From: Takakia lepidozioides
Taxonomy: Eukaryota > Streptophyta > Takakiopsida > Takakiales > Takakiaceae
Assembly: GCA_030704615.1 (NCBI GenBank)
Contig: CM060734.1
Location: 1 to 64,000 of the forward strand
Direction of reading: 5' to 3'
DNA: 64,000 bases
The notes under the pieces are model-generated. The model ran no database searches. It was not told the DNA's origin and worked only from the letters and a program-made list of their open reading frames with translations. The position numbers were made by a program, and so were the translations under genes. Of this stretch, positions 36,383-47,463 are shown in pieces (positions within the stretch are counted from its first letter, which is position 1; every line of letters begins with the position of its first letter).

Positions 36383-37041
36383 TTTACCTGGCTAGGGAGT
36401 AGCCTGTGTGGCGGCCCTGTATATAGGGGCGATTTAGCTGTGTTTGTTTAGTGGGTGTACTTAAGGTGGCGGGGAGGTAGGCATTGCATATGTGGTGGAC
36501 TTAAGTGGGATGCATTCATCCACGATTTTTTTATATCCGTTGGTAGTGAGATAGATTTAGTGTTTATATAAGGGGGTGTAGTTTGGTAGAGATGACTGGC
36601 CAGCAGAGAAATGGGGAGAAGTGGGCCGCTAGCTTTCTGCGTATACTGAATCTGGGTGACAGACGCAGATGTCATATTATTGGGTTTGAATAATTTTAGG
36701 GGGGTGTTTTTATAAAAGGTGGCGGGACAGGTGTCAAGTGGTGCGTACGGGAGTGACAAGGTGGCGGGCGCGGGTAGGCCCTGCACGCGGGCCCCATAGA
36801 ACGGGTGCGGGGGATGGGGGCTGTCGTCAGGCAGGGCATAGTGGGTTCTCGAGAGGAGGGGAGAGGGGAGCTTTGAAATAGGGGGGAGTATGAGGTGCAC
36901 CAGCCGGCGGAGCACGGCGAGTGTTGAGAGTGAGCGGTGCTGTGGGTGCGGTGGCCGTGCATAGAGAGTTTAGGTGTTAGTTGGGGCGTTGCGGAGTCAG
37001 TATAGTAATTTGAGTGTAAGAGTTGAGTGCATAGATTGTAC

Positions 37042-37688
37042 TCATAAGACGTTGTTTGCCGTAGCCTTGAGTTGAGTGCATAGAGATGTAGTGGGACTTG
37101 GCGGGTAGCATAGACATAAGGGAGCAAGTTCAATATGTGCGCATTGCATTGAGAAGCAAGGGAGAACAAAATGGCCGCAGCCAACATAGAAGAAAAGCCA
37201 TGCCATGGTGACGGCCACCTTGGATTCCATAGCAGCCAGCTCGCCTCTAATGTCGGTTTTGATGGTGATGGCATGTTCCGTGAGCTTTCTGTCTATTTCT
37301 AGCATCGTGGTATCATGACCTTTGCAGGGGCCTGAGTCCGTTTTAATGCTGATAGAGTTGACGGTATCTGCCAGGGCTTGAATTATATTGGTGACTCGGA
37401 GGCGCTCCAGAATTTTGTTGGCAGGGGGTACTGAGCCGTTCAGGCTATTCGTGTGTGGCTCGAATTTCACCAGCCTGCCTAGCACCTGTGTCGGGGCTTG
37501 TTACATCACTGAGTGTATATGCTGGGATTCTTGCAGGTGATGAGTGCCATGCCTGAGTGTTTGGTTTTCTCCATTGGGGGCGATTTTACTAAAGTAGACT
37601 TGAATGAGTTATCTTTGCCGAAGGCGTCCCTGAGAGCAGCTTCTGTAACCTCTTGGAAATGTAACGGGTCCAAGCTTTTTAACCCCAA
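37042..37688 (-). pseudogene. Possible LINE ORF1-like fragment
   Basis: Minus-strand frames at 37506-37688 (VTEAALRDAFGKDNSFKSTL) and 37042-37485 (LADTVNSISIKTD, then MLEIDRKLTEHAITIKTDIR, heptad-like) suggest a short coiled-coil protein broken by a stop near 37500. The position just 5' of the 2A-containing ORF fits ORF1. No definite domain. Confidence 0.35.
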
Positions 37689-37870
37689 GATGGACCTGCA
37701 CTGCTACTCAGGCTCCTTGTACAAAATCTCCGAAGCTCTGACTCGCCAAGCTACTACAGTATTTATGTTTACCATTGCCCAAGGGGCACACCCCCGTTTA
37801 TAGCTCTCAATGTGCACACTTTGGAATCTATTGTTATATAACCCCCAAAAAATTTAAAAAATTCAGGGGC

Positions 37871-38125
37871 TCATCCGTGCTGGATGAACACCTAATGAAA
37901 AATGGGGCTTGATGTTTTTTACTTAAAATGGATGATTACTGGACAGCCTGGTATTTTTTTGAAGTATTGCTTAAAAATTGATGAATGGCTAGTTTTTTCA
38001 TCCATATTGGATGTCATCCATAACGGATGAATTCTTAGAAACCTACGAAAAACATCTATGCTGGATGAAATCCTGTGAGAGTAACCTACCAGCTATGACC
38101 AATTTTCCATCCAAACTGGATGAAA
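37871..38125. repeat. Dispersed TCATCC...GGATGA hairpins, cluster B
   Basis: Five inverted repeats share arms with 24943-25220: TCATCCGTGCTGGATGA (37871), two overlapping copies at 37999-38031 (TCATCCATATTGGATG and TCATCCATAACGGATGA), CATCTATGCTGGATG (38053) and CCATCCAAACTGGATGAAA (38106). Loops vary and arms are constant. Confidence 0.75.
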
Positions 38126-38499
38126 TCGCAGGGAAGCAAGATTGGTTCACCTCTCTAAACCTAAATAGCCCAACGGTTAGGCTTCTGTGTTTCCTGGAGC
38201 TGCGCGATGGTGGCTTCAGGGCGCGATGGCGGCCAGACAGGAAGAAATCACGGGGAGGTTATGCATGATCACTTCTCTAACTCTAAACAGCCCGACACTT
38301 TATTTCTTGGAGATGTGTGATGGTGGCCTGAGAACGCAGAGGCATGATCCCCGCGTTGGTAATCCCCTTAGGAGGTGTGACTATGGTTGATCTTAACGCT
38401 CCCCTGCTGGTATTTTCACGCAACTAGCGGGCAGACAAGCTGCTGCCGCGATCTGTGGAGAATCCTTCTTTGTTTGTGTTTTCTGCAGCAGCGCCCTAA

Positions 38500-40250
38500 T
38501 AGATCTGTGGAGGCTTGTCTGCTCTCCCCTTCAAGAAAATCTATTATGTTTTGCCTTGTTATTACAAACACATCAACCAAACGCAAATACTTACCAGACC
38601 ACCCCATCAAGCCAGCCAGCTCTGGCCACCCCTCCATAATCTGTCCAATATCACACCCACCCAGATCACCCTTATCAACATATGCCCCCACCTAACAGAC
38701 CTACTACACAAATTCACCAGAGACCCCCCCAAATACCACTACCCCTCACAAAACTCATGCGTCCAACTGATGTGCTCCCTCCTGCCCAGGCTACACCTCA
38801 CTGAGGGACCTCCACCATCCCTGCAATACATACATCCAATTCATCAACCGACTAACCACAAATATCAAACACCATATCTCCATTTACATGGATCCATCCA
38901 TACCCTACCCAAGATGTGTATAACTCTACCCCCAATGATCACACCCAAACTAGGCAACCCCTACTACACACCTTATACCCTGACCATATCAATTATGTTA
39001 TTCACTTGCCCCAACAACACCTCTCATCCACAAAATAACCAAACTCATGATGACACCTTCATCCTTACATTACACCCCTGCACACAATGGCAGCCATATG
39101 GTACCCACAACATTCAAGATCTAATCTATATAGCCCTCACCTTCATAACAAATATCCCCAGACTTGGTCCCCCCCAATAACTGCCATAACCCTCCTTCAC
39201 TATGATCAGTTCCTGTGACAGCCATAGATCCAACTTCCCACACACGAATGCTGCCCCCCCCACCTCAATGCCCCTGCCAATGCCTTCACAACACCATGCC
39301 ACTGGATTAATTCACGCTAGACCCAACCCACTGCAACATTAGCACATCAGCCGTCTTTGCCCCATCAAATTACTTGCATACACAAAGCACGAGACCACCC
39401 AAGCTGGCAATGCAGTAACTGCAATGCCCATTCTCCGTTGCAGCTCGTTGGCAACCCATACTGTCTCGCCGCCACCCCCAAAACGAAATCCATACATGAA
39501 GGCCAGTACCGCACTTACCCACTCACTGAGCACACTCCTCCTTCCCACTATCTCTCACGCCTCTCCCTTCCTAGCTTCACTACTCCACCACAACATACCT
39601 CCATGCTTGTATCATTCTAAAACCAAGTAGCACCCTAACCCAAGTTCGTGTCAACAGTAGACACCCCTGTTCAACAAGCTTAGCACCCCATAGGCTGCAA
39701 ATCCTCAACCTCTACACTCTAGTGAAACAGGATACTGCCAAGATGAGCAACGAAGAAGAAGGCTCTGCTCAGTTGAGCCCAATTGAAGAAAACGAAGAAG
39801 TCAGTGACATGCACGTCTCCGATGAGCAATACTTCACTGACGACCAAGTACTACTGCACCCAAGTCCGCCCGAGACCAGATAGAGATCACCAACAAAGAG
39901 GTCAACTCGCCCCAGGAAATGCGATCATACAAGGCCAATTTCTCTCCCCAACGAGGAGCCCCTCCGCCTGCAGTATCCAGCATGCCAGCAGGGGTGGTTC
40001 ACACCAGCCCCAACCTCAAGCGACTTTCCTGCCACTAGACCAGATGGGAAAGATGGGCAGCTATACCCACTCACCCAACTTCCCAAGGACACGAAAGTCG
40101 ACCCGAATCGGGCCTGTCTGCAACACCACATCACATAATCATAAGATTTGACAAGGATACAGACATGCCCAAGGAGCAGGCTCTATACCGTGCAAAGAAA
40201 AGGTTCACAGATATGAACATCCCCTTGGGGAATGTTCTGTACTCCCCAAT
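38500..40250 (+). mobile_element. C-rich, transposon-like sequence with unrecognised ORFs
   Basis: The plus strand abruptly becomes C/A-rich, mirroring the G-rich strand of the LINE at 34-37.5 kb. A 221-codon frame (38515-39180) and shorter frames (39357-39630, 39743-39880) are Thr/Pro/His/Leu-rich. The last encodes an acidic start (MSNEEEGSAQLSPIEENEE). No domain is recognised. Composition suggests LINE-derived sequence on the plus strand. I do not claim a protein function. Confidence 0.3.
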
Positions 40251-42480
40251 CACGGCATACACCAAACATGCAAGCAAATTATGGTTAGGGTTGGATTGAC
40301 AGTGGCCTGATGTTTTGACTGAAGAGAGCATGAAATGGAGGTCCCACGAGGTGGGATAATTCTGCCTTGGCCAGCAAACATGCAGAGTGAACTTGAATTG
40401 GGATGGAGGTTCCTTTGGTGTGTCCACTGTGGGCTCTCGCATCTGGCTCCTGCCAGATCCAGGGGTGATAGCTGACCGCAGGGGGTATGAGTATCTCTGC
40501 CATGAGTGATTTGAGCTGAGCTCCAGGCGAGCTCGTTTGGGGATAGTGAGAACGAGTATATAATGTCACTGCAGGGTAGAAACACAAAGAGAGGTTAGAT
40601 GCAAGTTCATGGGTGCAACAAGAGTGTAGAGGGGGCAACATAGGAAATTGTAAGTCAGTAAACGTGCTGGTGCATATAACTATAAAAGCAATGAGAGGGG
40701 TGGGGAGCATAGAGGGCTTGCACCTATTTTTTATGCGGGATGTCATATCTGTGTTGGTGGCTGGTGTAACAATTGAGACAATTTCCTTGTCAGCATTTAA
40801 CCAATGGAATGGAGGGGGAGGTAGGGGCTGGGAGATCTTGTTTAGAATTGTGGAGATGTAGTCTCTGACCTGATGTGTGGACATGATATATAAGGCCCGG
40901 GGGGTGTCCCATGAGGGGTACCTGATGAGCTGAGGCCTTATGCTGGCATGAGTGTGCTTGCAGGTCTGCCTGCATCTGCATACGGAGTTCTTGCCATGCC
41001 AGAGTGAGTGGGTTGATTGATACAGATGGGTGGACGAAATGAGCAGCAGGGTACAACAGTGGAGGGTAGAGTCATACGACATAACGAGACATACACGGGT
41101 CATGCCTAGCATAAAGTTAAGTGAGTGGTGTGGTTGAAATCTGCAGACATCTTGGTGTATGGGAAGAGAGATAGAGAATTGGGGGTAGGATCTTAGGGGT
41201 AGATGGTATGAAGAGGGGACATGGGTTTTTCCAGAGATAGTGGATGGCGGCGTAGTGGATGTTGGGGGGGTATCCCAAGAACATACGACATAACGAGACA
41301 TACACGGGTCATGCCTAGCATAAAGTTAAGTGAGTGGTGTGGTTGAAATCTGCAGACATCTTGGTGTATGGGAAGAGAGATAGAGAATTGGGGGTAGGAT
41401 CTTAGGGGTAGATGGTATGAAGAGGGGACATGGGTTTTTCCAGAAATAGTGGATGGCGGCGTACTGGATGTTGGGGGGGTATCCCAAGAACATCTCTCAG
41501 AGATAGTGAGATATGAGGCAATATATAGGGAGGGAAGGGTGAGTGGGGGGAAAGAGTGGGGGATCTGTTGTGGCTTGTGAAGTGAACATGTAATGATCCT
41601 GAACTGTGATGTAACGTATATGTTGGCTGCATAGACTGGTAAGAGTAGATAGTGGAGTGAGTACACCTGAATCTGTAGCAGAAGGTCCAATGGTGCCACT
41701 TGGGGGTGGGTTGTTGACACCATGCGTCGTTTATGCCCTTGCGCAGACGGGGATGATCACGTGGGCTCGGAATTGCCCTCCACCAGCAGCAGGGGGTAGC
41801 TGCATTTGTAATTTCGAGTCTAGGCTGGTCCAGAATCCAGCAACATCCAGTAGGGTGGCAGTCTTGTAAGAACATTCGGGCAGCTGCATCAGCCTTGATG
41901 CGATTTATGTAATTGCACCCCCAAGATCCCACTAGCACTCCTTGCCTCCAGGGGTCCTTCATAGTGCTAGATTGACTTAGTGGTGTGGAGTTTAGAACAT
42001 GTGTGGTGATGCGATTGGGGTGGGCCAAAGTCGATTTAGACGAGAAGTGGGCGACTGGGACCTTGGTGGTCGTTAGCTGCAACGGTTGGTAGCCGGTTCG
42101 CGTGTAGCGAAGTACCTGCACTCTTGAGGTCGCTAGCTGAGGCATCATAGTGGTCGCTCGTGATGTATGTAGATTACCCTTCCACTCGTAGTAAGTGGTA
42201 CCGGAGCTGTGGTGCTCCTGCTTAGAGTTTGTCCCCGAACTCGGCCTGATATGAAGGTGATGGAACGCCGCCTTTTGGAGGCACGAGCTTGCCTGGGTAT
42301 TCGTAATGAGCAGCAGACTAAGTAGAATCCGTGTAAAAAGAGAGACACGATGGAGAATGTGTATACCATTATGCTTGAGCTGAGATGGGCAGAGCGCATA
42401 TCGCCTATTGCAGGCGAGTCTTCTAGGATAGGCATGCGTGTAACTGTCCTCAGTTGGAGTGGTAACGATGTGGCTGGATA
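40251..42480 (-). mobile_element. Degenerate C-rich-minus transposon-like sequence
   Basis: Composition flips back: the minus strand is C-rich with long unrecognised open frames (40285-41301, 41402-42148). It includes a 209-bp tandem duplication. Frames encode Pro/Ser/His/Leu-rich peptides without known motifs. Probably decayed LINE-type sequence, by composition only. Confidence 0.3.
41073..41490. repeat. Perfect-period 209-bp tandem duplication
   Basis: The segment 41073-41281 (starting CATACGACATAACGAGAC) is repeated at 41282-41490 with only about two visible differences (GAGATAG/GAAATAG and GTAGTGG/GTACTGG), so it is recent. Confidence 0.95.
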
Positions 42481-43230
42481 CGCCTTACTTGCACCAAAAT
42501 CTGCGTGTTAAGATCGTCTTCACATGGTATGCTTGAGAGTGGTAGAGGGGGTGTAGACGGGAGGGCCGAGAGAGCCAACATACCACGGAAAGCAACGAGA
42601 AAGCATAAGGTAATGTGGAGCTACTTTTACTCACCAATCTGTTACCATCCCTATCCGAGGTGGAAACTCCAAGATAGAAGAGTTAGAAATCTCTAAGCAC
42701 TCGGTCCGCTCAGAACAATCAGTCGTGACCTGCAACTAGTTTATCAGAGGGGTGTTTCCTATTTGTATTCCTTCTCGCATTAATATTAGCAAGTTATCTT
42801 ATTGTCTATGATTAAATATCAGATTGTTTCTACAATCTTCCATGTTCCATCTACCCAGGGTAGGCCCTATCACCGAAGTGAAATGCATGCCACGATCAGT
42901 ATCCAAAGAGACAATTGGAACAAACTATGCCATGGTGTCTCTAATCTGTTCTACAGTGCATCTCTACAGCTTGCATGAATCAAACATCATCTCGTCGTAT
43001 CTCCTCCTCTGTGTAATCTCCATCCATGCGCTTCCAAGATCGTGCTCTCCGCCTGATCTCCCCCAGTGATGTCCAAGAAGTGCTCCCCCCAAGAAGTGAC
43101 CTCTCAATGTTGCTACTCTGTCTATTCTTCCTGTAAGCCGTTCTAACCGCCTAACTAACTAACTATCATCCAAGACAAAATGCATGTTCCATGTGCAGAT
43201 GTCGTTCCCACACAGTCGTTCCCTGCCAAT
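42481..43230. other. No recognisable gene
   Basis: Short ORFs only. The sequence becomes pyrimidine-rich near 43000-43140. Confidence 0.5.
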
Positions 43231-43239
43231 GATAACCGT

Positions 43240-43410
43240 TCCCTGTGAACGTTGTGACGGGTTGTGTCGGGCTGTGACTGGTTGTGTCGGGCTATGTCGG
43301 AATGTGATAGACTATGACTGACTGTGATAGGCTGTGTAAGGCTGTGTAAGGCTGTGTCAAGTTGTGACAAGCTGTGTCAGGCTGTGAAAGCTCGTGACTG
43401 ATTGTGTGAG
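43240..43410. repeat. Decamer repeat GGCTGTGTCA-like, block 1
   Basis: Around 17 imperfect copies of a ten-base unit (GGCTGTGTCA, GGCTGTGTAA, GACTGTGATA and similar) run continuously. A second block occurs at 44140-44260. Confidence 0.85.
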
Positions 43411-43577
43411 TCTGCCTACCACCCCTAAGGCCTGTGTCTGTCACCCCTAAAGCCTCTATTGGTCTGAGCCTACCATCCGTAAATCTGCGCAAAATTAAGG
43501 GTACCCCACAGAATCCGTAAAACTGTCTAAGTCCAACCTTCTAACATTATCCCTCCCCCTCTCAAAAAGCCGTGTCC

Positions 43578-44518
43578 TCATGGTTTATTATTTAGGATCA
43601 GCAAACCTTTGTGAACGAACACCCTTCTACTAGTGAGAGTCCCTCGGAGGGCTCTGTGTGTGAGCCCGAGCCATGTCGCTAGTTGGTGGGGATGACTGTC
43701 GACTAGATGGAACTGACTGCCCTGCCTTTGTCTGATAAGGAGGCAACTTATCATTTTTACCTTAATCTGTTCACATTCCCGCTTGGAATGACCACTAGGA
43801 CTGTATATGTGGCAAAGGTTCCCCTTTGCCGGACACGTAAAAGGTTCCGTTACCTGTCCTCTTGATGCATTAATGGGCTCGTAATAAGTTTCGGCTGATG
43901 TACTGGGTAGGTACTTTGACGGCCCTGTTTGTCTTCTTGTGTGATGGCGGTCGTTATTGCAGTATATGCAATGCGGAGTGCTTTGCCCCTTAGGCCAGTG
44001 TTTGAATTCAAACACTCTTCCGTTTTCCTCTGACCACGTGGCATATTCTCCGAGTTTGACTTCCAAATTGTCTTTACACTTACCGGCCACCTAACTGACG
44101 TTATCTTGCATCCATCTGTCACTGCCCTTATGGATTGTGCGACCTGTGTGGGCTGTGTTGCCTGTGTTGGGCTGTGACAGGCTGTGAAAAGCTGTGGTAA
44201 GCTGTGGTAAACTGTGATATGCTGTAATAGGATGTGGTGGGCTGTGATGGCTGTGTGAACACCTATGTTCTCTGCTATAGCCATTTACATTCGGCTTTAT
44301 GACAAGTGCTTCATACTTCCCTGGTGCTACTGGTGTAGCTGGTGACTGCATCTGTGTTTCAAGATGCAAATCATGCTGCAATGGTCTATCATGGATACCA
44401 CTGTATCCCTTCAACTTATTGGCATTGACTCTACCAAACATCTCTTTGTTAATGGTTTGTAACATGGTTGTGTTTTATCATACATCTTCTGTATGACATA
44501 AGGTCCTTTCCATGGTGA
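43578..44518 (-). pseudogene. Gypsy integrase C-terminus followed by two decayed zinc knuckles
   Basis: The minus strand starts right beside the terminal repeat at 44519 with PWKGPYVIQKMYD and, in another frame, GRVNANKLKGYSG. This is the GPY/F module ending many gypsy integrases. A decamer-repeat stretch follows (44140-44260). Then come two knuckle-like motifs, CIYCNNDRHHTRR (last Cys lost) and CHIYSPSGHSKREC (second Cys replaced by Tyr). Knuckles after an integrase are unusual. They could belong to a different Gag placed here by rearrangement. Confidence 0.45.
44140..44260. repeat. Decamer repeat GGCTGTGATA-like, block 2
   Basis: About twelve imperfect ten-base units (GGCTGTGACA, AGCTGTGGTA and similar) on the plus strand, of the same type as 43240-43410, interrupt the integrase/knuckle remnant. 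Confidence 0.85.
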
Positions 44519-45114
44519 TGTCGTGCACCTAAGCATCGTGCCACAACATACATCGCTGTCCACCACACAATCTAAACACACAATCCTAGAAAGCTATATC
44601 ACAATAATAAGAGATGAGAAATGAGAGAAGTGGAAGACAATGAAAACTATCAAAGCATGAAGCAATCACACTAAGAACAAGCCCTAGTCCTTCCAAGTGA
44701 AATCCACTCTATCACATAAACTAAGTCAAGCTAAGGGCACCCTTGCTAAGGGAATCCACCCTACAAAGCCCTCAACACACTTCCTCTCAATACCTAGAGC
44801 TATGGAGGTGAGAGAAGCTTATGGAGGCTCAACTACAAGAAGATGAGCCTCCTCCATCCTCACAAGGGGAAAACCTAACCCCATGTCCCAAGTGAGGCTC
44901 GACACCTCACTTGGCATGTGAGACCCAATGAAGTCCCAACACACCAAATATAAATATAAATATCTAAAATGTCATAGTTAACTAGAAGTAGGTAATTCTA
45001 GATAACCATGACTAAAACCATGACAACTGTCGTGCACCTAAGCATCGTGCCACAACATACATCACTGTCCACCACACAATCTAAACACACAATCCTAGAA
45101 AGCTATACCACAAT
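44519..45114 (-). repeat. 87-bp direct repeats flanking a 422-bp segment (short LTR, TRIM-like or nested LTR)
   Basis: 44519-44605 and 45028-45114 are direct copies of one sequence. On the minus strand each reads TGTGG/ATATAGC...GGTGCACGACA, i.e. with TG...CA ends. The first copy met from the methyltransferase element is preceded by a purine tract (CTAGGGGGGCGAT), as expected of a polypurine tract next to a 3' LTR. Between them lies a segment starting TGTCATGG and ending TCTTATTA that recurs inverted at 52149-52579. This could be a miniature LTR element, or an LTR with a duplicated end. The boundaries are clear; the interpretation is not. Confidence 0.6.
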
Positions 45115-45366
45115 CGCCCCCCTAGGTGATTAGGTCCCTCTAACACCGGATAGCTGACAAGTATCCATCCCAATAAGATCATCGCGTGGTCATCAATCGC
45201 CCAAGTCCCAGTATCTGAAGGCAATAGATCAAGAGGCCGGGTGCAAAAGTAGCCCCATCGTTACTCGCCTTCCTGCAATCCATGGCTTCATTTGGGTGTC
45301 AATGGCATCGAACTCCCGTTAGCTAGACCTTGGATCACTTGTCAACCTCGCCACTGTCATGCCCCA

Positions 45367-45700
45367 CTACCTCTGTCTAAGGCATCGTGGACACAACCAT
45401 TCCCCACTAGGAACCTCCTCAAGTGGCGATGTCAAGCATCCCATGTGCCACCCCCTTGAGCATTTGTCACACACCAACATGGTCGCGGCACCACCAGCAT
45501 GCCCACATAGTATGCAACGCAACCCTGCAGGTACCACTGCAAGGTTGGGATCTATCATCCCATCCACATGTGGAAGGTGACATGGCGCACAATTGTGCAC
45601 ATGGTCCTTCCATACCATGCCATCTCGACCCTCCAGAATCAACACTCATGAAGACAACACCTCCCGGACCCTTAGAATCACACGACCTGCTGTGACATCC
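45367..45700 (-). pseudogene. PHD finger at the C-terminus of the element's pol
   Basis: After integrase, the minus strand reads DGMVWKDHVHNCAPCHLP. Then comes a complete-looking PHD finger: RCILCGHAGG, TMLVCDKCSRGWHMGCL, VPSGEWLCPRCL (C-x2-C ... C-x2-C ... H-x2-C ... C-x2-C; about 45370-45520). PHD fingers bind histone H3 tails and read their methylation state. A TGA just upstream (near 45646) and a frame change separate it from the integrase in this copy. The stop after LRQR (45367-45369) is probably the natural pol end. Position suggests a chromatin-targeting module analogous to the chromodomain of chromoviruses. Confidence 0.8.
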
Positions 45701-45797
45701 AAGGTCGTAAGCACTGTCTGCTGCAGATACACATAGTCCCGAGGATGGAAACGCCGAACACCTGGCCGATATCCCCCTCCATGTATAGTGGCGTACC

Positions 45798-46541
45798 TCA
45801 ATGTGTCTCGGTGTTAGGCAATAGCAAGGTTCTCAAAAGCACTCTCTTGAACAACTCTGCCCGTTGGGCACATGCTTGTGTCCACACATCCGGATCATCA
45901 AGGTTGAGGACTACTGCAGTCTCCCTGCGAATAGATGCAGGCAAATCTGGCTCTCGGCCAAAGAGAAGGAAATAAGGCGAGAACAAGGCAAGTGATGCTT
46001 GCTTGTTAAACCTGTAACCCATGGCCAACCAAGGTAGCTGAAGGTCCCAATCTCCCAAGTGTCCCTTCTGCAAGCCATACTTGCGCAAACCTCGCTTGAC
46101 TGTTTGCACAACCCTCTCAACCAAGCTATTAGCCTCGGGATGATCCCGAGAAGTAGTGCGGTGATCTATCAAGGTTTGCTCACACAAAGCCTGAAACTCC
46201 CCCAAGAACTCTCTCCCTTGGTCCGCGAGTACCTCGGCTGGAGCACCAAATTGGCTAAGCACTCGATCTAAGAATGCATACGCAGCCCCCTCACTTGCCT
46301 TGTCAGGCAATGCCACCAATTCAATCCATTTGGAGAAATGTTCTACCATCACCAACACATACTTGTTATGGCGAATCGTTAGTGGCAATGGGCATGCGAA
46401 GTCAAAGACTCCAACGATAGCCCAAACCCATAATGGGTAAAAGATGCAATTGTGGAGTAGGTGCATTGAAAGAAGCCCGCACTCTATCACACATCATGCA
46501 CCTTGCCACTAACTGTTGCACATCCGTGTGCATGCCCCGCT
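45798..46541 (-). pseudogene. Integrase core of the methyltransferase element
   Basis: The HHCC finger ends with ARCMMCDRVRASF (frame 1). After a frameshift near 46440 comes DFACPLPLTIRH with the first Asp, VEHFSKWIELVAL, VLADQGREFLGEF with the second Asp, and HPEANSLVERVVQTVKRGL with the Glu. Integrase inserts the cDNA. It ends at a TGA (45798-45800) well before the PHD finger, so a second frame change is needed to read on. Confidence 0.85.
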
Positions 46542-46542
46542 A

Positions 46543-47463
46543 CTAATACTGTCCTTGCAACAAACTATGAGTGCGCCGCACTTCAAAATGTCCGAACTCC
46601 TCATGGGCATGGCGTACCAATCGTGCTCGTTGTGTTGGATGAGGCACAATCCTCACTCGTCCATCCTCCCATACTCGGAGTAGGTGAGTCCCCTCCCACT
46701 TGAACCTCTTGGCTCGTTGTAGGATCCGATCTCTCTCCTTAGCAGTCACATTAACTGCTGTCTTTCTAATACGAAGGTAGGCCAACACTGCTGCATCTTC
46801 ATGTACATCTTTAGCACCACCAAGCTCCTCACTAATCTCTGGATCGTCATGCACACTATCTCTATGACCAATCACATAGGATGGACCAGCTTGAGCTCCC
46901 ATTGCTAGAATGCATAAAAAGGCAGATGCATGCCATCCTGGCACCATCTCCTCGTCTGTCTCATCATGCCAATGAGCTCTTGTATCATCAAGCTCACTTG
47001 TGCATGGATTGCGACTCAATCCATCCGCATCCCGGTTGATTATTCCGGCTCGATGCACCACCTGGAAGTCGTACTCTTGAAGCATAAGTGCCCACCGTGC
47101 AAGCTTCCCTATAAGCTTGTCTGACTCCATCAACCACTTCAATGGTTGGTGATCCGTGACAAGGGTGAAGAGATTGTCATAGAGGTAGCATCTAAAATGT
47201 GTCACTGCCCATACTGCAGCTAGACACTCATCTTCATAGGAACTAAACTTCACATCGGCATCATTGTTCGAGCGGCTAGCATATGCCACTACAAACTCTC
47301 TTCCCTCATCATCCACCTGTGTGAGCACTGCTCCAATCCCTAGCATACTCCAATCCGTATGTAGCTGGAAAGACCGCCCCCGAATAGGCCGCCTCAAAAT
47401 AGGCGCAGAAGTCAATCGAGCCTTGAGTTCCTCAAAAGCCTGCTCTTCCTCCCACTGCCACTC
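46543..47463 (-). pseudogene. RNase H and zinc-binding region of the methyltransferase element
   Basis: FQLHTDWSMLGIGAVLTQ is the RNase H start. Then FVVAYASRSNN, YEDECLAAVWAVTHFR, TLVTDHQPLKWLM and IINRDADGLSRNP follow in the usual order. A linker of about 90 residues follows, then HAHEEFGHFEVRRTH, the first half of the integrase HHCC finger. In frame with RT across the TAG at 47464; two TAG codons sit where the conserved Trp pair of the finger (YWW) would be. Confidence 0.85.

Larger units (their letters stand above)
34411..37690 (-). mobile_element. Non-LTR retrotransposon (LINE) 5' region, APE endonuclease and 2A-like motif
   Basis: The minus strand is strongly C-rich. From 5' to 3' it holds a possible ORF1-like segment (37042-37688), a long ORF with a 2A-like motif (35351-36382), and an exonuclease-endonuclease-phosphatase domain split at about 34750-34830. 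No RT was found; the sequence ends beside the gypsy element. AT-rich simple repeat (34740-34795) interrupts the endonuclease. The copy is dead. Confidence 0.65.
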
